Positions 36,528-45,692 of a DNA stretch of 64,000 bases are shown here, one piece after another (positions within the stretch are counted from its first letter, which is position 1; every line of letters begins with the position of its first letter). Source of the DNA: Pseudomonadota bacterium. GTDB taxonomy: Bacteria > Pseudomonadota > Alphaproteobacteria > Acetobacterales > Acetobacteraceae. The notes beneath the pieces were generated by a model. The model did not search any database. It worked only from the letters and a program-made list of their open reading frames with translations, and was not told the origin of the DNA. Both the position numbers and the translations under genes were made by a program. The DNA is taken from assembly GCA_021805565.1 (NCBI GenBank), contig JAJZFA010000021.1, positions 124,001 to 188,000 on the forward strand, written 5' to 3'.

Positions 36528-36575
36528 GCTTGCGTCCCCTCGCGTCCGTTGTGTGTTTGGCCTAAAGCGGCGGCT

Positions 36576-37229
36576 GTGAATTTTCCTCACCCGCCGCCGT
36601 CCGCCCTGACCGCGATCGATGTGCTGATCGGTATCGATCCCGGCTTTGCGCGCATTCTGGATCAGGCTGGTCCCCTGCCCTGGCGCACCCGGCCGCAGGG
36701 GTTTCCTGGCTTACTACAGGCGATCGTCGCGCAACTGATCAGCAATCAGGCGGCCGCCGCGATCTGGAACAGGCTGGCCGCCATCCCAGGGGCGCTAAAC
36801 CCCGCCACGCTGCTGGCACTGCCGGACGACATGCTGCGCGGGGCCGGCCTGTCCCGGCCGAAAGTCGTGCATGCGCGGGCTTTGGCGACGGCCTTCCTGG
36901 ACGGAACGCTGGACGCCGGCCGCCTGGCGCTGCTGGACGACGAGGCGGCGATCGTTACCATCGGATCGGTCAAGGGACTGGGGCGATGGACGGCGGAAAT
37001 CTATCTGCTGTTCGCGCTGGAGCGGCTGGACGTGTTTCCGTCCGGCGACATCGCGCTGGCCGGCGCGCTGGCCGATCTCAGGGGATTTTCCCCGCGTCCC
37101 GATCCGAAGGCACTCCGGGCGCTGGCCCTGTCATGGCAGCCGGTTCGCTCGCTGGCCGCCCGGCTGTTGTGGCACCATTGGCGGCATATCACCGGGCGAC
37201 CGGCCATGGACGATATCGGGCCGGTATGA
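36576..37229 (+). CDS. alkA: DNA-3-methyladenine glycosylase II (AlkA-type)
   Basis: HhH-GPD base-excision glycosylase of 217 residues. The helix-hairpin-helix is IGSVKGLGRWTAE (129-141) and the catalytic Asp is D158 in SGDIAL. It lacks the N-terminal domain of E. coli AlkA, as in many short bacterial versions. GTG 36576 is preferred over the TTG at 36549 because homology begins near there. Together with tag the window carries two alkylation-repair glycosylases. Confidence 0.9.
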   Translation: MNFPHPPPSALTAIDVLIGIDPGFARILDQAGPLPWRTRPQGFPGLLQAIVAQLISNQAAAAIWNRLAAIPGALNPATLLALPDDMLRGAGLSRPKVVHARALATAFLDGTLDAGRLALLDDEAAIVTIGSVKGLGRWTAEIYLLFALERLDVFPSGDIALAGALADLRGFSPRPDPKALRALALSWQPVRSLAARLLWHHWRHITGRPAMDDIGPV

Positions 37230-37261
37230 CACATACCGGCGGGTAAGGAGATTTGCCCGCG

Positions 37262-38044
37262 ATGTTCGACCCCAGATTAACCGTATCCCACGACGGCCCG
37301 ATCGCCATCGTTGAGTTCAACCGCCCAGAACGGCGCAATGCCTTCGATCTGGCGATGTGGCGCGGCCTTCAGGCGATCATGGAAGAGTTGTCGCGCGACG
37401 ACACTCTGCGCTGCGTCGTCTTGCGCGGCGCGGGGGAGAAGGCCTTCTGTGCCGGCGCCGATATCGGTGCGTTCCCCGCGGAACGCGGAACGGATGAGCG
37501 GGAGGCTGAATACGCCCATGTGCTGGATGCCAGCATGCAGTCGATCCGCCTGTGCCAGCACCCCGTTGTTGCGATGATCATGGGCTTCTGCCTGGGCGGC
37601 GGCGCCGGGATCGCCACGATGTGCGACTTCCGCGTTGGTGGCGAAAGCATACAAATGGGCATCACCGCTCGGAACCTGGGAGTCTGGTACCCGTATGCGG
37701 AAATCGACCCGATTATCTCGCTTGCCGGATCGGGGGTCGCGTCGGAAATGCTGATCGAGGGCCGGATTTTCAATGGCCGCGAAGCCTATGAGAAAGGCCT
37801 GCTGTCCCGTGTGGTGCCTGACGACCAAGTGGAAACCGAGGCTCTGGCGCTGGCCAATCGAATTTCAGGTGGTGCTCCGCTGTCGGCTCGCTACCATAAG
37901 GCGGCGATTCGGCGCCTTCGTGGACAACTTCCGGTTACAAAAAATGACGAAAGTGCTACCAGTGGGTTCACGAAGACGGCCGACTTTCAGAATGCCTGCC
38001 GGTCGTTCATGGCGAAGGAAAAGCCCGTGTTCCAGGGCAGATAG
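37262..38044 (+). CDS. enoyl-CoA hydratase/isomerase family protein
   Basis: A 260-residue crotonase-fold enzyme. The oxyanion-hole segments are AFCAGADIGAF and GFCLGGGAGIA; RNLGVWYP follows. One catalytic Glu of true hydratases is not obvious, so it may act as an isomerase or on an unusual CoA ester. AAGGAG stands before the ATG at 37262; a TTG at 37253 is the alternative start. Confidence 0.87.
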   Translation: MFDPRLTVSHDGPIAIVEFNRPERRNAFDLAMWRGLQAIMEELSRDDTLRCVVLRGAGEKAFCAGADIGAFPAERGTDEREAEYAHVLDASMQSIRLCQHPVVAMIMGFCLGGGAGIATMCDFRVGGESIQMGITARNLGVWYPYAEIDPIISLAGSGVASEMLIEGRIFNGREAYEKGLLSRVVPDDQVETEALALANRISGGAPLSARYHKAAIRRLRGQLPVTKNDESATSGFTKTADFQNACRSFMAKEKPVFQGR

Positions 38045-38123
38045 GTCTGCGGTGGGTCGCGAATAATCAATTACGATATTGTTTTTACAGACAATCTATC
38101 CGCCGGACGGCATCCAGGGCGCG

Positions 38124-38390
38124 TTAATTGACCGAAAGCCGTTGGATCGCCGGGACGGCGGTTGTCGTACCTGTCTGGCCGAACGCCCGTTCCAACATCC
38201 GGTGTGCAAAGTCTGGTTCGTCGTAGCCCGCATCGATCCGGCCGTTCCGCCATCCATGCCAGAACGAACGAGACCGATCGGATCCCGGCGGGGAACTTCC
38301 GTGAAATCCATCGAAATACCCCGCCAGGATTTCCCCGTCATCGAGCTGCCTGAAATCGGCGAGGGTCAGAACGGGGATAAATTCAGCCAT
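38124..38390 (-). CDS. small conserved-looking protein
   Basis: An 88-residue acidic/aromatic protein in a 450-base gap. The translation has a protein-like composition with a short helical start (FIPVLTLADFRQLDDGEIL), GYFDGFHG and SFWHGWRNGRIDAGYDEPD; the GYxDG ... S.xWHGWRNG.xD pattern matches, from memory, a widespread family of short uncharacterised proteins. No good ribosome-binding site precedes the ATG. The gaps 38045-38123 and 38391-38523 hold nothing else but the possible operator below. Confidence 0.55.
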   Translation of the reverse strand: MAEFIPVLTLADFRQLDDGEILAGYFDGFHGSSPPGSDRSRSFWHGWRNGRIDAGYDEPDFAHRMLERAFGQTGTTTAVPAIQRLSVN

Positions 38391-38465
38391 GGGACACGTT
38401 AATACCCGGTCTAAACGTCAGAGTTGCGTGCATCAACCATACAAATGCAATCAAAGTGGTTACGT

Positions 38466-38487
38466 TACCGACCGAATACGGTAGTAT
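38466..38487 (+). promoter_or_regulatory. possible operator/promoter before the FeeM-like gene
   Basis: An inverted repeat, TACCG at 38466-38470 and CGGTA at 38479-38483, overlaps a -10-like TAGTAT (38482-38487). The -35 region is weak. An activator or repressor site is plausible but unproven. Confidence 0.25.
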
Positions 38488-38523
38488 CTTCAGGTCATGA
38501 ACCCGGCCAGGAGATTTCAGGCG

Positions 38524-39255
38524 ATGATGCTTTCCGATACCCAGGGCGTCCCCGCACCACTCGCAATCAGGGCGATTGTACCGCTCGGACAAGCCCGATA
38601 CACGGCACGACTCGCGATTGAAACCAAAACGCAACTCGATGCGTATAGATTACGCTACCATAGTTATCTCGCTTCGGGCTACATCCAACCAAACGAGACC
38701 GGTCTATTTCATGATAAATACGATAGTCTTCCGAACTGTCAGACGATCGTTATTTATGACAACGGAGAGCCAACTGCTTCGGTTCGCACCTGCACCCTCG
38801 CATTCGGATCGGGTCAGCGGTCACCCGCGTCCGATACCTACCCCGAGGAGGTTCGGAAATTGCTGAGCGACCACTCCAGGATCGGGGTAGGCGGCCGCGG
38901 GATCGAGACGACCCGGCTGGTCCGGAGCCCGGCGGCGGAGAACAACCAGGGACTGGTGTTCTTACTGTATCGGATGGCCGGTTTTATCGGAATGACCACG
39001 CACACACAGATCCTGCTGGCATGCGTGCGGCAGAATCATGCGCCGTTTTACAAGCGTCTTGGCTATGAGGCGGTTACCGAACCGCGCCCCTATCCCGGCC
39101 TTAACTGTCTGATGCAGTTGATGTCCTGCACGCGGCGGCGATATGACGAGGTCCGGCGCGCATTCCCGGTCATCGATCCCTTCGCCGACACAACCGGCGC
39201 GCTCGACGATTTTCTGTCGGGCGCCTCGGTTTCCCTGGCACTTACGAGGTTCTGA
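38524..39255 (+). CDS. FeeM-like N-acyl amino acid synthase
   Basis: A 243-residue acyltransferase with the GNAT/autoinducer-synthase fold of the FeeM group, which joins a fatty acyl chain from acyl-ACP to an amino acid. Recognisable parts are the YRLRYHSYLASGYI opening, the TASVRTCTLAFG strand, GIETTRLVRSPA and the helix-strand YKRLGYEAVTEPRPYPGLNC in parts. The start is set at ATG 38524, ten bases after AGGAG; an ATG at 38497 is possible. It is followed at once by a methyltransferase-like membrane protein and a GGDEF-EAL protein, suggesting lipid signalling. The amino acid used is unknown. Confidence 0.78.
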   Translation: MMLSDTQGVPAPLAIRAIVPLGQARYTARLAIETKTQLDAYRLRYHSYLASGYIQPNETGLFHDKYDSLPNCQTIVIYDNGEPTASVRTCTLAFGSGQRSPASDTYPEEVRKLLSDHSRIGVGGRGIETTRLVRSPAAENNQGLVFLLYRMAGFIGMTTHTQILLACVRQNHAPFYKRLGYEAVTEPRPYPGLNCLMQLMSCTRRRYDEVRRAFPVIDPFADTTGALDDFLSGASVSLALTRF

Positions 39256-39277
39256 CAATTACGAGGTAATGACAATG
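39244..39277 (+). repeat. 17-bp tandem repeat across a stop/start junction
   Basis: Two adjacent 17-base units (39244-39260 and 39261-39277) agree at 14 positions (ACGAGGT, TGACAAT). The first contains the stop of the FeeM-like gene, the second the ribosome-binding site and start of the next. The duplication may have created the second gene's translation start. Confidence 0.75.
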
Positions 39278-39868
39278 GTTTTTGGCCCAATTGGAAGCGA
39301 GTCCTGGCTGGCGATCGGCATCTGTTTCATTGCGTTCAGCTCGTTTACCTGGGCGCTGCGAAAACACTTCAAGTGGGTGAGCCGGCTGCCAGTCCAAATG
39401 CGCATATTATCACTGATCAGTCTTGTTTCGTATGTCAATTTCAATGGTCTGCTTCTGCGGGAAGGCGCCATGGCAAGTCCCTGGACGGACGCCGGAGTGG
39501 GTGTTCTGATCGGTTCGATCTGCTTGTTCTGGTGGACGGTCTTCACCACAAAGAACGCCCCGATACAGGTGGCCTTTTCGATCCAGGGGCCCGAGATGGT
39601 ACTCATGCGCGGTCCATACGCATATGTAAGACACCCGTTCTATGTGTCTTATATCGCATTTTGGCTGTCCACAGCCATGATCGCTGGCCAATGGCAATGG
39701 CCGGCCGCCGTCATTTTGACAGTTTTGTATGTGCTAATCGCGCGGGAGGAGGAAAACCGTTTTCGGCTATCGGATTTGGCAGGTCGGTATGCCGTTTACC
39801 GCAAGCAAACGGGCATGATGCTCCCGAGGTTGAAACCCGCCATATCCGGGGTGATTTGGCATACATGA
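39275..39868 (+). CDS. isoprenylcysteine carboxyl methyltransferase family membrane protein
   Basis: About 197 residues with four to five membrane helices. The second half carries the ICMT/phospholipid methyltransferase signature: RGPYAYVRHPFYVSYIAFW, then EEENRF and YAVYRKQTG, which binds S-adenosylmethionine. Family members methylate carboxyl groups or lipids at the membrane. Two starts are possible: ATG 39269, and ATG 39275, preferred because GAGG lies eight bases upstream. It may methylate the product of the FeeM-like enzyme (inference). Confidence 0.8.
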   Translation: MVFGPIGSESWLAIGICFIAFSSFTWALRKHFKWVSRLPVQMRILSLISLVSYVNFNGLLLREGAMASPWTDAGVGVLIGSICLFWWTVFTTKNAPIQVAFSIQGPEMVLMRGPYAYVRHPFYVSYIAFWLSTAMIAGQWQWPAAVILTVLYVLIAREEENRFRLSDLAGRYAVYRKQTGMMLPRLKPAISGVIWHT

Positions 39869-39938
39869 GATACATGCCCCCGCGATGCACCTTGATGCCC
39901 CTCCCTCCAACCGGCGACCTTATCCGAAGAGACAGGAC

Positions 39939-42284
39939 ATGAAATCACTGCGGAAGGCAGCGTTGCGAGCCATCCAGCAGCTAATGGCGGGCCGCCGGAT
40001 GTTCCTGTCCTACCAAGGCACGGAGAACGAATCCGCGGTTCGTCACGAACAGGCGACGATTCTGTTCGGTATCAATTTTCTGTTTGCCTTTCTGGGCGTT
40101 GGCAGTTCCACCCTGTTGACGCTGGCTTTTGCGCGGAACATAAATCCCGCCATTATAGTGACGTACGTCTTGATCATTGTAATATACGGCGTCCTGCTGG
40201 GTTGCGGGCTGCACTGGAAACGGCAGCAGGACGATGCCGCATTCATCCGCGCGTCGGTGTTTGTGCTGGCGGCGCTGGGTGTGGTCTGGGGTATCCTCGT
40301 CAATCTGTTCGCCATGCATGCCAGACCGGACCAGCAGGGCGTTTTAACCGGCATGATCACCGGCCTTGTGTCAACGCCCATGCTGGCGGTGCCAGTGGCC
40401 GCCGGCTTGGCATTCTACGTGCCCATCTCCCTGCTTTGCACCATCGCGATCTTCACCCAGACGATACAAAGCGCCGCCGAATTTTCCTTCGTCGGATTTC
40501 TGGCATTCGCCCTGATCGGGCTTTTAAACATGAACAAGACCATCCTGGAACGGTCGATCGGCCGTCTAAACCTGAAAAAGGAGCATGAAACAATCCGGGT
40601 GTTCCTGCGGGAATATGAGGAAGTGTCCTCCGACTGGCTGTGGGAAACCGACGGCGATGGGATTTTCTGCAATGCCAGCGCCAGAATGGCGATAGCGCTT
40701 CAGATGACACAAATGCAGATCGAGTGCCTGTCGGTTTACGATTTCCTCGCTCGCGGCGTCCACGAGGACGCTTCGGGCAATAACCTTGGGGTATTCTTCC
40801 GACAGCGATCTGCCTTTCGCGATGCCAAGGTGGCTGTGACGATCGGTGACAAGGAACGCTGGCTCAACCTGACCGGCCACCCTGTTTATGATGAAACCGG
40901 CGCATTTCGTGGATTTCGCGGGATAGGTTCGGATGTTACCGATGCTCGTATCGATCAAAAAAAGATCGAATTTCTCGCGCGGCATGACGGATTGACTGGT
41001 CTGATCAATCGCAAGGCATTTGTGGATACGATTGACGATGCCTGCAATCCCCTGACAGGCGACCGCTTTGCGTTACTTCTGATCGATCTGGACAACTTCA
41101 AAGGCATAAACGACGATCTCGGACATTTGGCGGGCGACGATGTGCTTCGGGCCGTGGCAGCGAGGTTGCTGTCAACGATCCGCCCGGGCGATATCGCCGC
41201 GCGCATCGGCGGCGATGAGTTCGCCGTGCTGCTGACCGGGGTCGCGCAGGATGATGCGTTGGATATCGCCGGACGGATTACCCATGCGCTGTCGTGCCAC
41301 CTGCTGATCGAGAATCTGGCCATCACCCCTGGGGCAAGCATCGGCGTCGCCCTGTATCCGGCGCATGGGTCGGATACCGAACTTCTTATAAAGCGCGCCG
41401 ATCTCGCGCTTTACCGCGCCAAGGATCGCGGCAAGGATAATGCGTGTGTGTTCGAATTCGTGTTTGAGCAAGAATATCTTGGACGCATACGCCTTCAGGC
41501 CGAACTGGAATCGGCGATGGATCAAGGCCAGATATTCCTCGATTACCAGCCGATCGTGGATGTGCGATCCGGGCAGACCGTATCCGTCGAGGCGCTGGTG
41601 CGGTGGCGGCATCCGGTTCGCGGCGTGCTGTCGGCTAACGTGTTCATCCCGAGCACCGAGGCTGGCGAATTGATGGAACGACTAGGCGAATACGTTTTGA
41701 GATTGGCGTGCCATGCGGCAGCAGGGTGGAAAAGCCAGGTTCCGGTCGCCGTCAATCTGTCGCCCAGACAATTGCGCAGCGGCCGGTTTGTTTCTATTTT
41801 GAAATCATGCCTCCACGATAGCGGCCTGGATTCGAGCCGCCTTTCCCTGGAGGTGACGGAAACCGTTTTTCTTTCATCGTCGGAACGGATTGTTTCGCAG
41901 CTTAACGCGATACGCGATATGCGCATCAGAATCATTCTGGATGATTTTGGAACGGGCTATTCGTCGCTGACCTATCTCCGCGGCTTCGATGTCGATGGCA
42001 TCAAAATCGACGCAAGTTTCATCCGAGATCTTCCGGGATCGCAGAAAGTGGCGGCGATCGTTCGGACGATTGCGCGGCTGGCATTCGACATGAACATCTA
42101 TGTGGTCGCGGAGGGCGTCGAGACGCAGGCGCAAATGGCGTGGTTGCGCGGTAACGGGATTCCGTTCGCTCAGGGTTATTTGCTGGGAAAACCCGGCGCG
42201 GATACAGTATTTTCTGGCAATGCGTTGCCCCCGCAAGGTGTCCAGTCAGTTCTGGCGGTAGCCGATCCCGTGGCTTTGTCCTAA
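39939..42284 (+). CDS. membrane GGDEF-EAL protein (c-di-GMP turnover)
   Basis: A 781-residue protein: five to six N-terminal membrane helices (~35-205), a PAS domain (~235-335), GGDEF and EAL domains. The cyclase site GGDEF is intact at 424-428 with an intact RxxD inhibitory site (415-418), and the phosphodiesterase signature EAL is at 551-553 with DDFGTG and EVTET present. Both activities are thus possible. The many-helix sensor could bind a lipophilic ligand. ATG 39939 follows a CAGGA; the frame opens at 39885. It is the last gene of the FeeM set. Confidence 0.93.
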   Translation: MKSLRKAALRAIQQLMAGRRMFLSYQGTENESAVRHEQATILFGINFLFAFLGVGSSTLLTLAFARNINPAIIVTYVLIIVIYGVLLGCGLHWKRQQDDAAFIRASVFVLAALGVVWGILVNLFAMHARPDQQGVLTGMITGLVSTPMLAVPVAAGLAFYVPISLLCTIAIFTQTIQSAAEFSFVGFLAFALIGLLNMNKTILERSIGRLNLKKEHETIRVFLREYEEVSSDWLWETDGDGIFCNASARMAIALQMTQMQIECLSVYDFLARGVHEDASGNNLGVFFRQRSAFRDAKVAVTIGDKERWLNLTGHPVYDETGAFRGFRGIGSDVTDARIDQKKIEFLARHDGLTGLINRKAFVDTIDDACNPLTGDRFALLLIDLDNFKGINDDLGHLAGDDVLRAVAARLLSTIRPGDIAARIGGDEFAVLLTGVAQDDALDIAGRITHALSCHLLIENLAITPGASIGVALYPAHGSDTELLIKRADLALYRAKDRGKDNACVFEFVFEQEYLGRIRLQAELESAMDQGQIFLDYQPIVDVRSGQTVSVEALVRWRHPVRGVLSANVFIPSTEAGELMERLGEYVLRLACHAAAGWKSQVPVAVNLSPRQLRSGRFVSILKSCLHDSGLDSSRLSLEVTETVFLSSSERIVSQLNAIRDMRIRIILDDFGTGYSSLTYLRGFDVDGIKIDASFIRDLPGSQKVAAIVRTIARLAFDMNIYVVAEGVETQAQMAWLRGNGIPFAQGYLLGKPGADTVFSGNALPPQGVQSVLAVADPVALS

Positions 42285-42319
42285 CCGACCGCACCATACC
42301 CGCGCGGCGGCGGACGGTT

Positions 42320-43042
42320 TCAGGCGGTCGTTATTCCGCCATCGACCCGGATCGTCTGCCCTGCGATGTACGATGCGTCGGGCGAACATAAAAACCGGAT
42401 GACCGAGGCGACCTCAGCCGGCTCGCCGAATCGTTGCAGGGGAATACCCCCTAAATCAGCGTCGCCGCGTTCGGCGATCCCCGTCTTCGTGACGATACCC
42501 CCAGGTACGACGGCATTCACCAGCACGTCCGGCGCCAGCCTGCGCGACAGCGTCTGAGCCAGGCCGGCGATTGCCTCGATCGCCTTCGCATACGACACAT
42601 GTCCGCCGTCGCCGCGCCGATAACCGACCGCACTGGTCAATACGATGCGGGCCGGTTCGCGTCTGTCGAACCTTGAGGAAAATGCAACCGCCATGTCGTT
42701 CGCATTGGTCAGGTTTGCGGCAACCGCCCGGTTCCAGTCCCCAATATCCTCGGGATCGAAATCGTCCCGCCCGAACAAGCCGGCCAGATGCACCAACGCA
42801 TAGGCCGGGGCGCCCAGTGCATCCATCACCCGACCGCACTCGGCCGGAGAATCCAGCGCCGATGTCATTGTTGCCAGTCGGATCCGTCCCAGTGTCTGTT
42901 CGGCCCTTGCCAGGGCGGCCGCGTCGATACCGGCCATCAGAACATGAGCGCCGTGTTCGATGAACCCGCGCACGGTTTCCAGCCCGATGCCGCCCGCTCC
43001 GCCAATAACGACAATGCGCTTGCCGATGAATGCCGACGCCAT
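42320..43042 (-). CDS. SDR family oxidoreductase
   Basis: A 240-residue short-chain dehydrogenase: GGAGGIG at the cofactor loop (~residues 14-20), the catalytic Ser in LTSAVGY and the Tyr/Lys in SYAKAI, then a PGG loop and the C-terminal [13 protein letters not shown]. Starts one base after the stop of the TauD-type gene. The substrate is unknown but is probably an alcohol or ketone in the catabolic cluster that runs to 46493. Confidence 0.9.
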   Translation of the reverse strand: MASAFIGKRIVVIGGAGGIGLETVRGFIEHGAHVLMAGIDAAALARAEQTLGRIRLATMTSALDSPAECGRVMDALGAPAYALVHLAGLFGRDDFDPEDIGDWNRAVAANLTNANDMAVAFSSRFDRREPARIVLTSAVGYRRGDGGHVSYAKAIEAIAGLAQTLSRRLAPDVLVNAVVPGGIVTKTGIAERGDADLGGIPLQRFGEPAEVASVIRFLCSPDASYIAGQTIRVDGGITTA

Positions 43043-43043
43043 G

Positions 43044-43925
43044 TCAGGCGACCAGGGCGGGATAATCCAGCGTCGCCATGATTTGGGCGCGGCGCATGTA
43101 CCGGTGTTCGTCTGGCGTGTAGTCCGCGACTGCGTTGTGAACCGTGCCGATATTGTCCCACATCAATACGTCGCCCACCGCCCATCGATGGGCATATAAA
43201 AAATCGGCGCGTTCCTGATGGCGGAACAGGTAGTCGAGAATACGGCCGCTTTCATGCTCGTCCATGCCGTCGATCCGCATTGTGTAGCCCGGATTGGCGT
43301 ACAGTACCTTTCGCCCGGTCAAGGGATGGACGCGCACCAGCGGCTGCGATACCGGTGGCCGCTTGCGCTTTTGTGCGTCGGTCAGTTTGGCGCGCCTCGA
43401 TCCAGGACGCTGGCGCATCGTCTCCCAGAACTTTTCGAAGTCGTGCGTCGCGGTGCGGCCTTCCAGTCTTTCTTTCAGATGTTCCGGCAGTTCGTCATAG
43501 GCGGCGTGCATGTCGCGGAACTGGGTTTCGCCAACGGATTTGCCGTTTCGGGTCGGCACAGCATGCGCGTGCAGCACGTTCGCCAGCGCGATATCCTTGC
43601 TGTACGACATGTCGGTGTGCCAGCCCTGGCCAGCGTCGTTCAACCCCGCCGGCTGGCCGTCGGGAAGGATTTGGTTCGACAGAATCATGACCTCGGGGAA
43701 GCCCGGTTCGTGGAACAGGTTGGCGACGTTTACTTCCAGGGCACCGAACCGCCGGGCAAAGGCCGCGAATTCGGGAGTACCGAAGGTCTGATTGGGAAAG
43801 CACAGCACGCCATGCCTGCCAAGCGCCCGCAACAGTATGCGGAAATCGGCGTCCGACAGGGGATTGCCCAGGTTGATACCTTCGACGCGGGCGCCAAGCG
43901 TCTGGCCGCTGGGAACGATATCCAT
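43044..43925 (-). CDS. TauD/TfdA family alpha-ketoglutarate dioxygenase
   Basis: A 293-residue Fe(II)/2-oxoglutarate oxygenase. The iron site is H103-x-D105 in GWHTDMSYS, with the distal His in TVHNAV; the 2-oxoglutarate Arg follows in RRAQ. Members hydroxylate and so cleave taurine, 2,4-D and other organics. ATG 43925 is chosen because GGAGG lies eight bases upstream. It leads a minus-strand pair with the SDR gene. Confidence 0.93.
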   Translation of the reverse strand: MDIVPSGQTLGARVEGINLGNPLSDADFRILLRALGRHGVLCFPNQTFGTPEFAAFARRFGALEVNVANLFHEPGFPEVMILSNQILPDGQPAGLNDAGQGWHTDMSYSKDIALANVLHAHAVPTRNGKSVGETQFRDMHAAYDELPEHLKERLEGRTATHDFEKFWETMRQRPGSRRAKLTDAQKRKRPPVSQPLVRVHPLTGRKVLYANPGYTMRIDGMDEHESGRILDYLFRHQERADFLYAHRWAVGDVLMWDNIGTVHNAVADYTPDEHRYMRRAQIMATLDYPALVA

Positions 43926-44075
43926 GATTATGTCCTCCACGATCGAAACTTTGCCACCCGCCCGGCCACGATACAATGTTAGGCCGGCCAGATCGCGGCT
44001 GGAGACGATCGGTGCCGAAACGAACCCTGGTCTCGGTTGGCACGACCCGTCTTACGGCGTGCGCATAGGAATTGT

Positions 44076-44966
44076 CTATGTCTGTCGTTGCGCCAACCGG
44101 ACGATCGCGGCCACGACCGAACCGGGATTTTCTCGCGTCAGAAAATGCCCGGCGCGCGGAATAAGCCGCCTTTCCATCTCCCCGGTGAACAAATGGTCGC
44201 GTGGGACAGTGCTGGCAGGCGCGCTGACACCATCCGCTTCGCCGTGCAGGATGATCGCGGGAACCGGTATCGGCGGTTGCGCCGCCAGGGCCGCTTCCAG
44301 TGCCTCATACGCCGGATCGCCCGCGGCATTCCCGTATCGGTGCCGATAGGACTGGATGGTCACATCGGCGAAATCCGGATTTTCGAAGCTGATCGCGGTC
44401 GCCGCCAGGGTAGCCTCGTCGAACGTCCAGTTCGGCGACCACTGTTTCCACAGTAAACGGGCGATCCCGGTTCGGTTGGCTTCCAATCCGGCGCGCCCGC
44501 GTTCGGTGTGAAAATACCACTGATACCAGTAGCGAAACTCCTGATCGGGCGGCGCGGGCCGGGCAGCGGCGGCAATGTCCTGAATGCCATAGCCGGTAAT
44601 AGCGACCAGGCCCGCAACGCGCGCCGGCCACAACGCCGCCGCCACGCAGGCAGCGCGGCCGCCCCAGTCGTATCCGGCCAGAATTGCCGACGGAATGGAC
44701 AGTGCATCCATGAAATCCCGCAGATCCGCACCCAGCGCCGCTTGCTGCCCGCTGCGCGGAGTGGCTGCATCCAGGAAGCGGGTCGGCCCGAAACCACGCA
44801 ACCAGGGCACCAATACGCGAAACCCCGCCGCGGCGAGCGGAGGCGCGACATCGTCGTAATCATGCACATCCGACGGCCAGCCGTGCAGCAAGATAACGGG
44901 CAACCCGCCGGCCGGACCGGTCTCCCGGTAGCCGATCTCCAGAACCGGTGTGCGGACGGTCTTCAT
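44076..44966 (-). CDS. alpha/beta hydrolase, epoxide-hydrolase-like
   Basis: A 296-residue hydrolase. HGWP at 28-31 gives the oxyanion hole, the nucleophile is an Asp (D100 in GYDWGG), and His in RAGHFLTREN closes the triad. An Asp nucleophile points to epoxide hydrolase or haloalkane dehalogenase chemistry. ATG 44966 is two bases after the stop of the upstream SDR gene. The frame is open beyond it, but that part is the SDR gene in another frame. Confidence 0.9.
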   Translation of the reverse strand: MKTVRTPVLEIGYRETGPAGGLPVILLHGWPSDVHDYDDVAPPLAAAGFRVLVPWLRGFGPTRFLDAATPRSGQQAALGADLRDFMDALSIPSAILAGYDWGGRAACVAAALWPARVAGLVAITGYGIQDIAAAARPAPPDQEFRYWYQWYFHTERGRAGLEANRTGIARLLWKQWSPNWTFDEATLAATAISFENPDFADVTIQSYRHRYGNAAGDPAYEALEAALAAQPPIPVPAIILHGEADGVSAPASTVPRDHLFTGEMERRLIPRAGHFLTRENPGSVVAAIVRLAQRQT

Positions 44967-44968
44967 CG

Positions 44969-45691
44969 TCAATACGCCAGGAATCCGCCATCGACCGGCA
45001 ATGTTACGCCGGTGACGTAGCGGGCCATATCGGATGCCAGAAAAACTGCCGGCCCGGCGATATCGGCCGGTTCGCCCAGCCGCCCCAGCGGAATGCGCTG
45101 GGTGAAATTGGCCATGTAGCCCGGGTTCTGGCGAGCATCCGCGTTCAGCGGCGTGGCGATCATGCCGGGTCCGATTGCGTTGACCCGCACACCCAGCGGG
45201 GACAGTTCGATGGCCAACGCCTTGGTCAGCGCCCGCACACCGCCTTTCGAGGCGGTATAGGCAGCGGAGTTCGGCAGCGCCACGAACGACTGGATGGAAC
45301 CGATGTTGATCACCGATCCCTTCGTCGCCTTCAACTGCTCCAGAAACGCGGTGACCATGTTGTAGGGGCCATCGAGGTTGACGGACATGGTCGCATCCCA
45401 GTCCGCCCGGGCTGAGCCGGAGTCCAAACTGCCGCGCCGGATGATACCGGCGTTGTTCACCAGGATGTCGATCGGTCCGACCTTGCCCGCCAGCGCATCG
45501 CACGCCGCCCGGCTGGATACGTCCAGCACATGATGCTCGCCGCCCGTCGCCGCCGCGACCCGAACCGCGCCAGCCGCGTTGACATCCGCGACGATCACCC
45601 GCGCACCGTTGTCGGCCATGGCGCGGGCGATGCCTTCGCCGATGCCCGATCCGCCACCGGTCACCAGCGCCAGCTTGCCTTGCAGCAGCAT
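44969..45691 (-). CDS. SDR family oxidoreductase
   Basis: A 240-residue short-chain dehydrogenase of the FabG-like classic type: TGGGSGIG cofactor loop, NNAG, active-site Ser (NIGSIQSF) and Y-x-x-x-K in YTASK, with the end VTGVTLPVDGGF. It lies between the hydrolase and another SDR with almost no spacing, so it belongs to one operon. ATG 45691 begins at the family N-terminus. Confidence 0.92.
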   Translation of the reverse strand: MLLQGKLALVTGGGSGIGEGIARAMADNGARVIVADVNAAGAVRVAAATGGEHHVLDVSSRAACDALAGKVGPIDILVNNAGIIRRGSLDSGSARADWDATMSVNLDGPYNMVTAFLEQLKATKGSVINIGSIQSFVALPNSAAYTASKGGVRALTKALAIELSPLGVRVNAIGPGMIATPLNADARQNPGYMANFTQRIPLGRLGEPADIAGPAVFLASDMARYVTGVTLPVDGGFLAY

Positions 45692-45692
45692 C

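Noticed and set aside
38409-38465. Possible CRISPR or tandem repeat before the FeeM-like gene
   Set aside because: No repeated unit with spacers could be seen; the only repeat is the short palindrome at 38466-38483.
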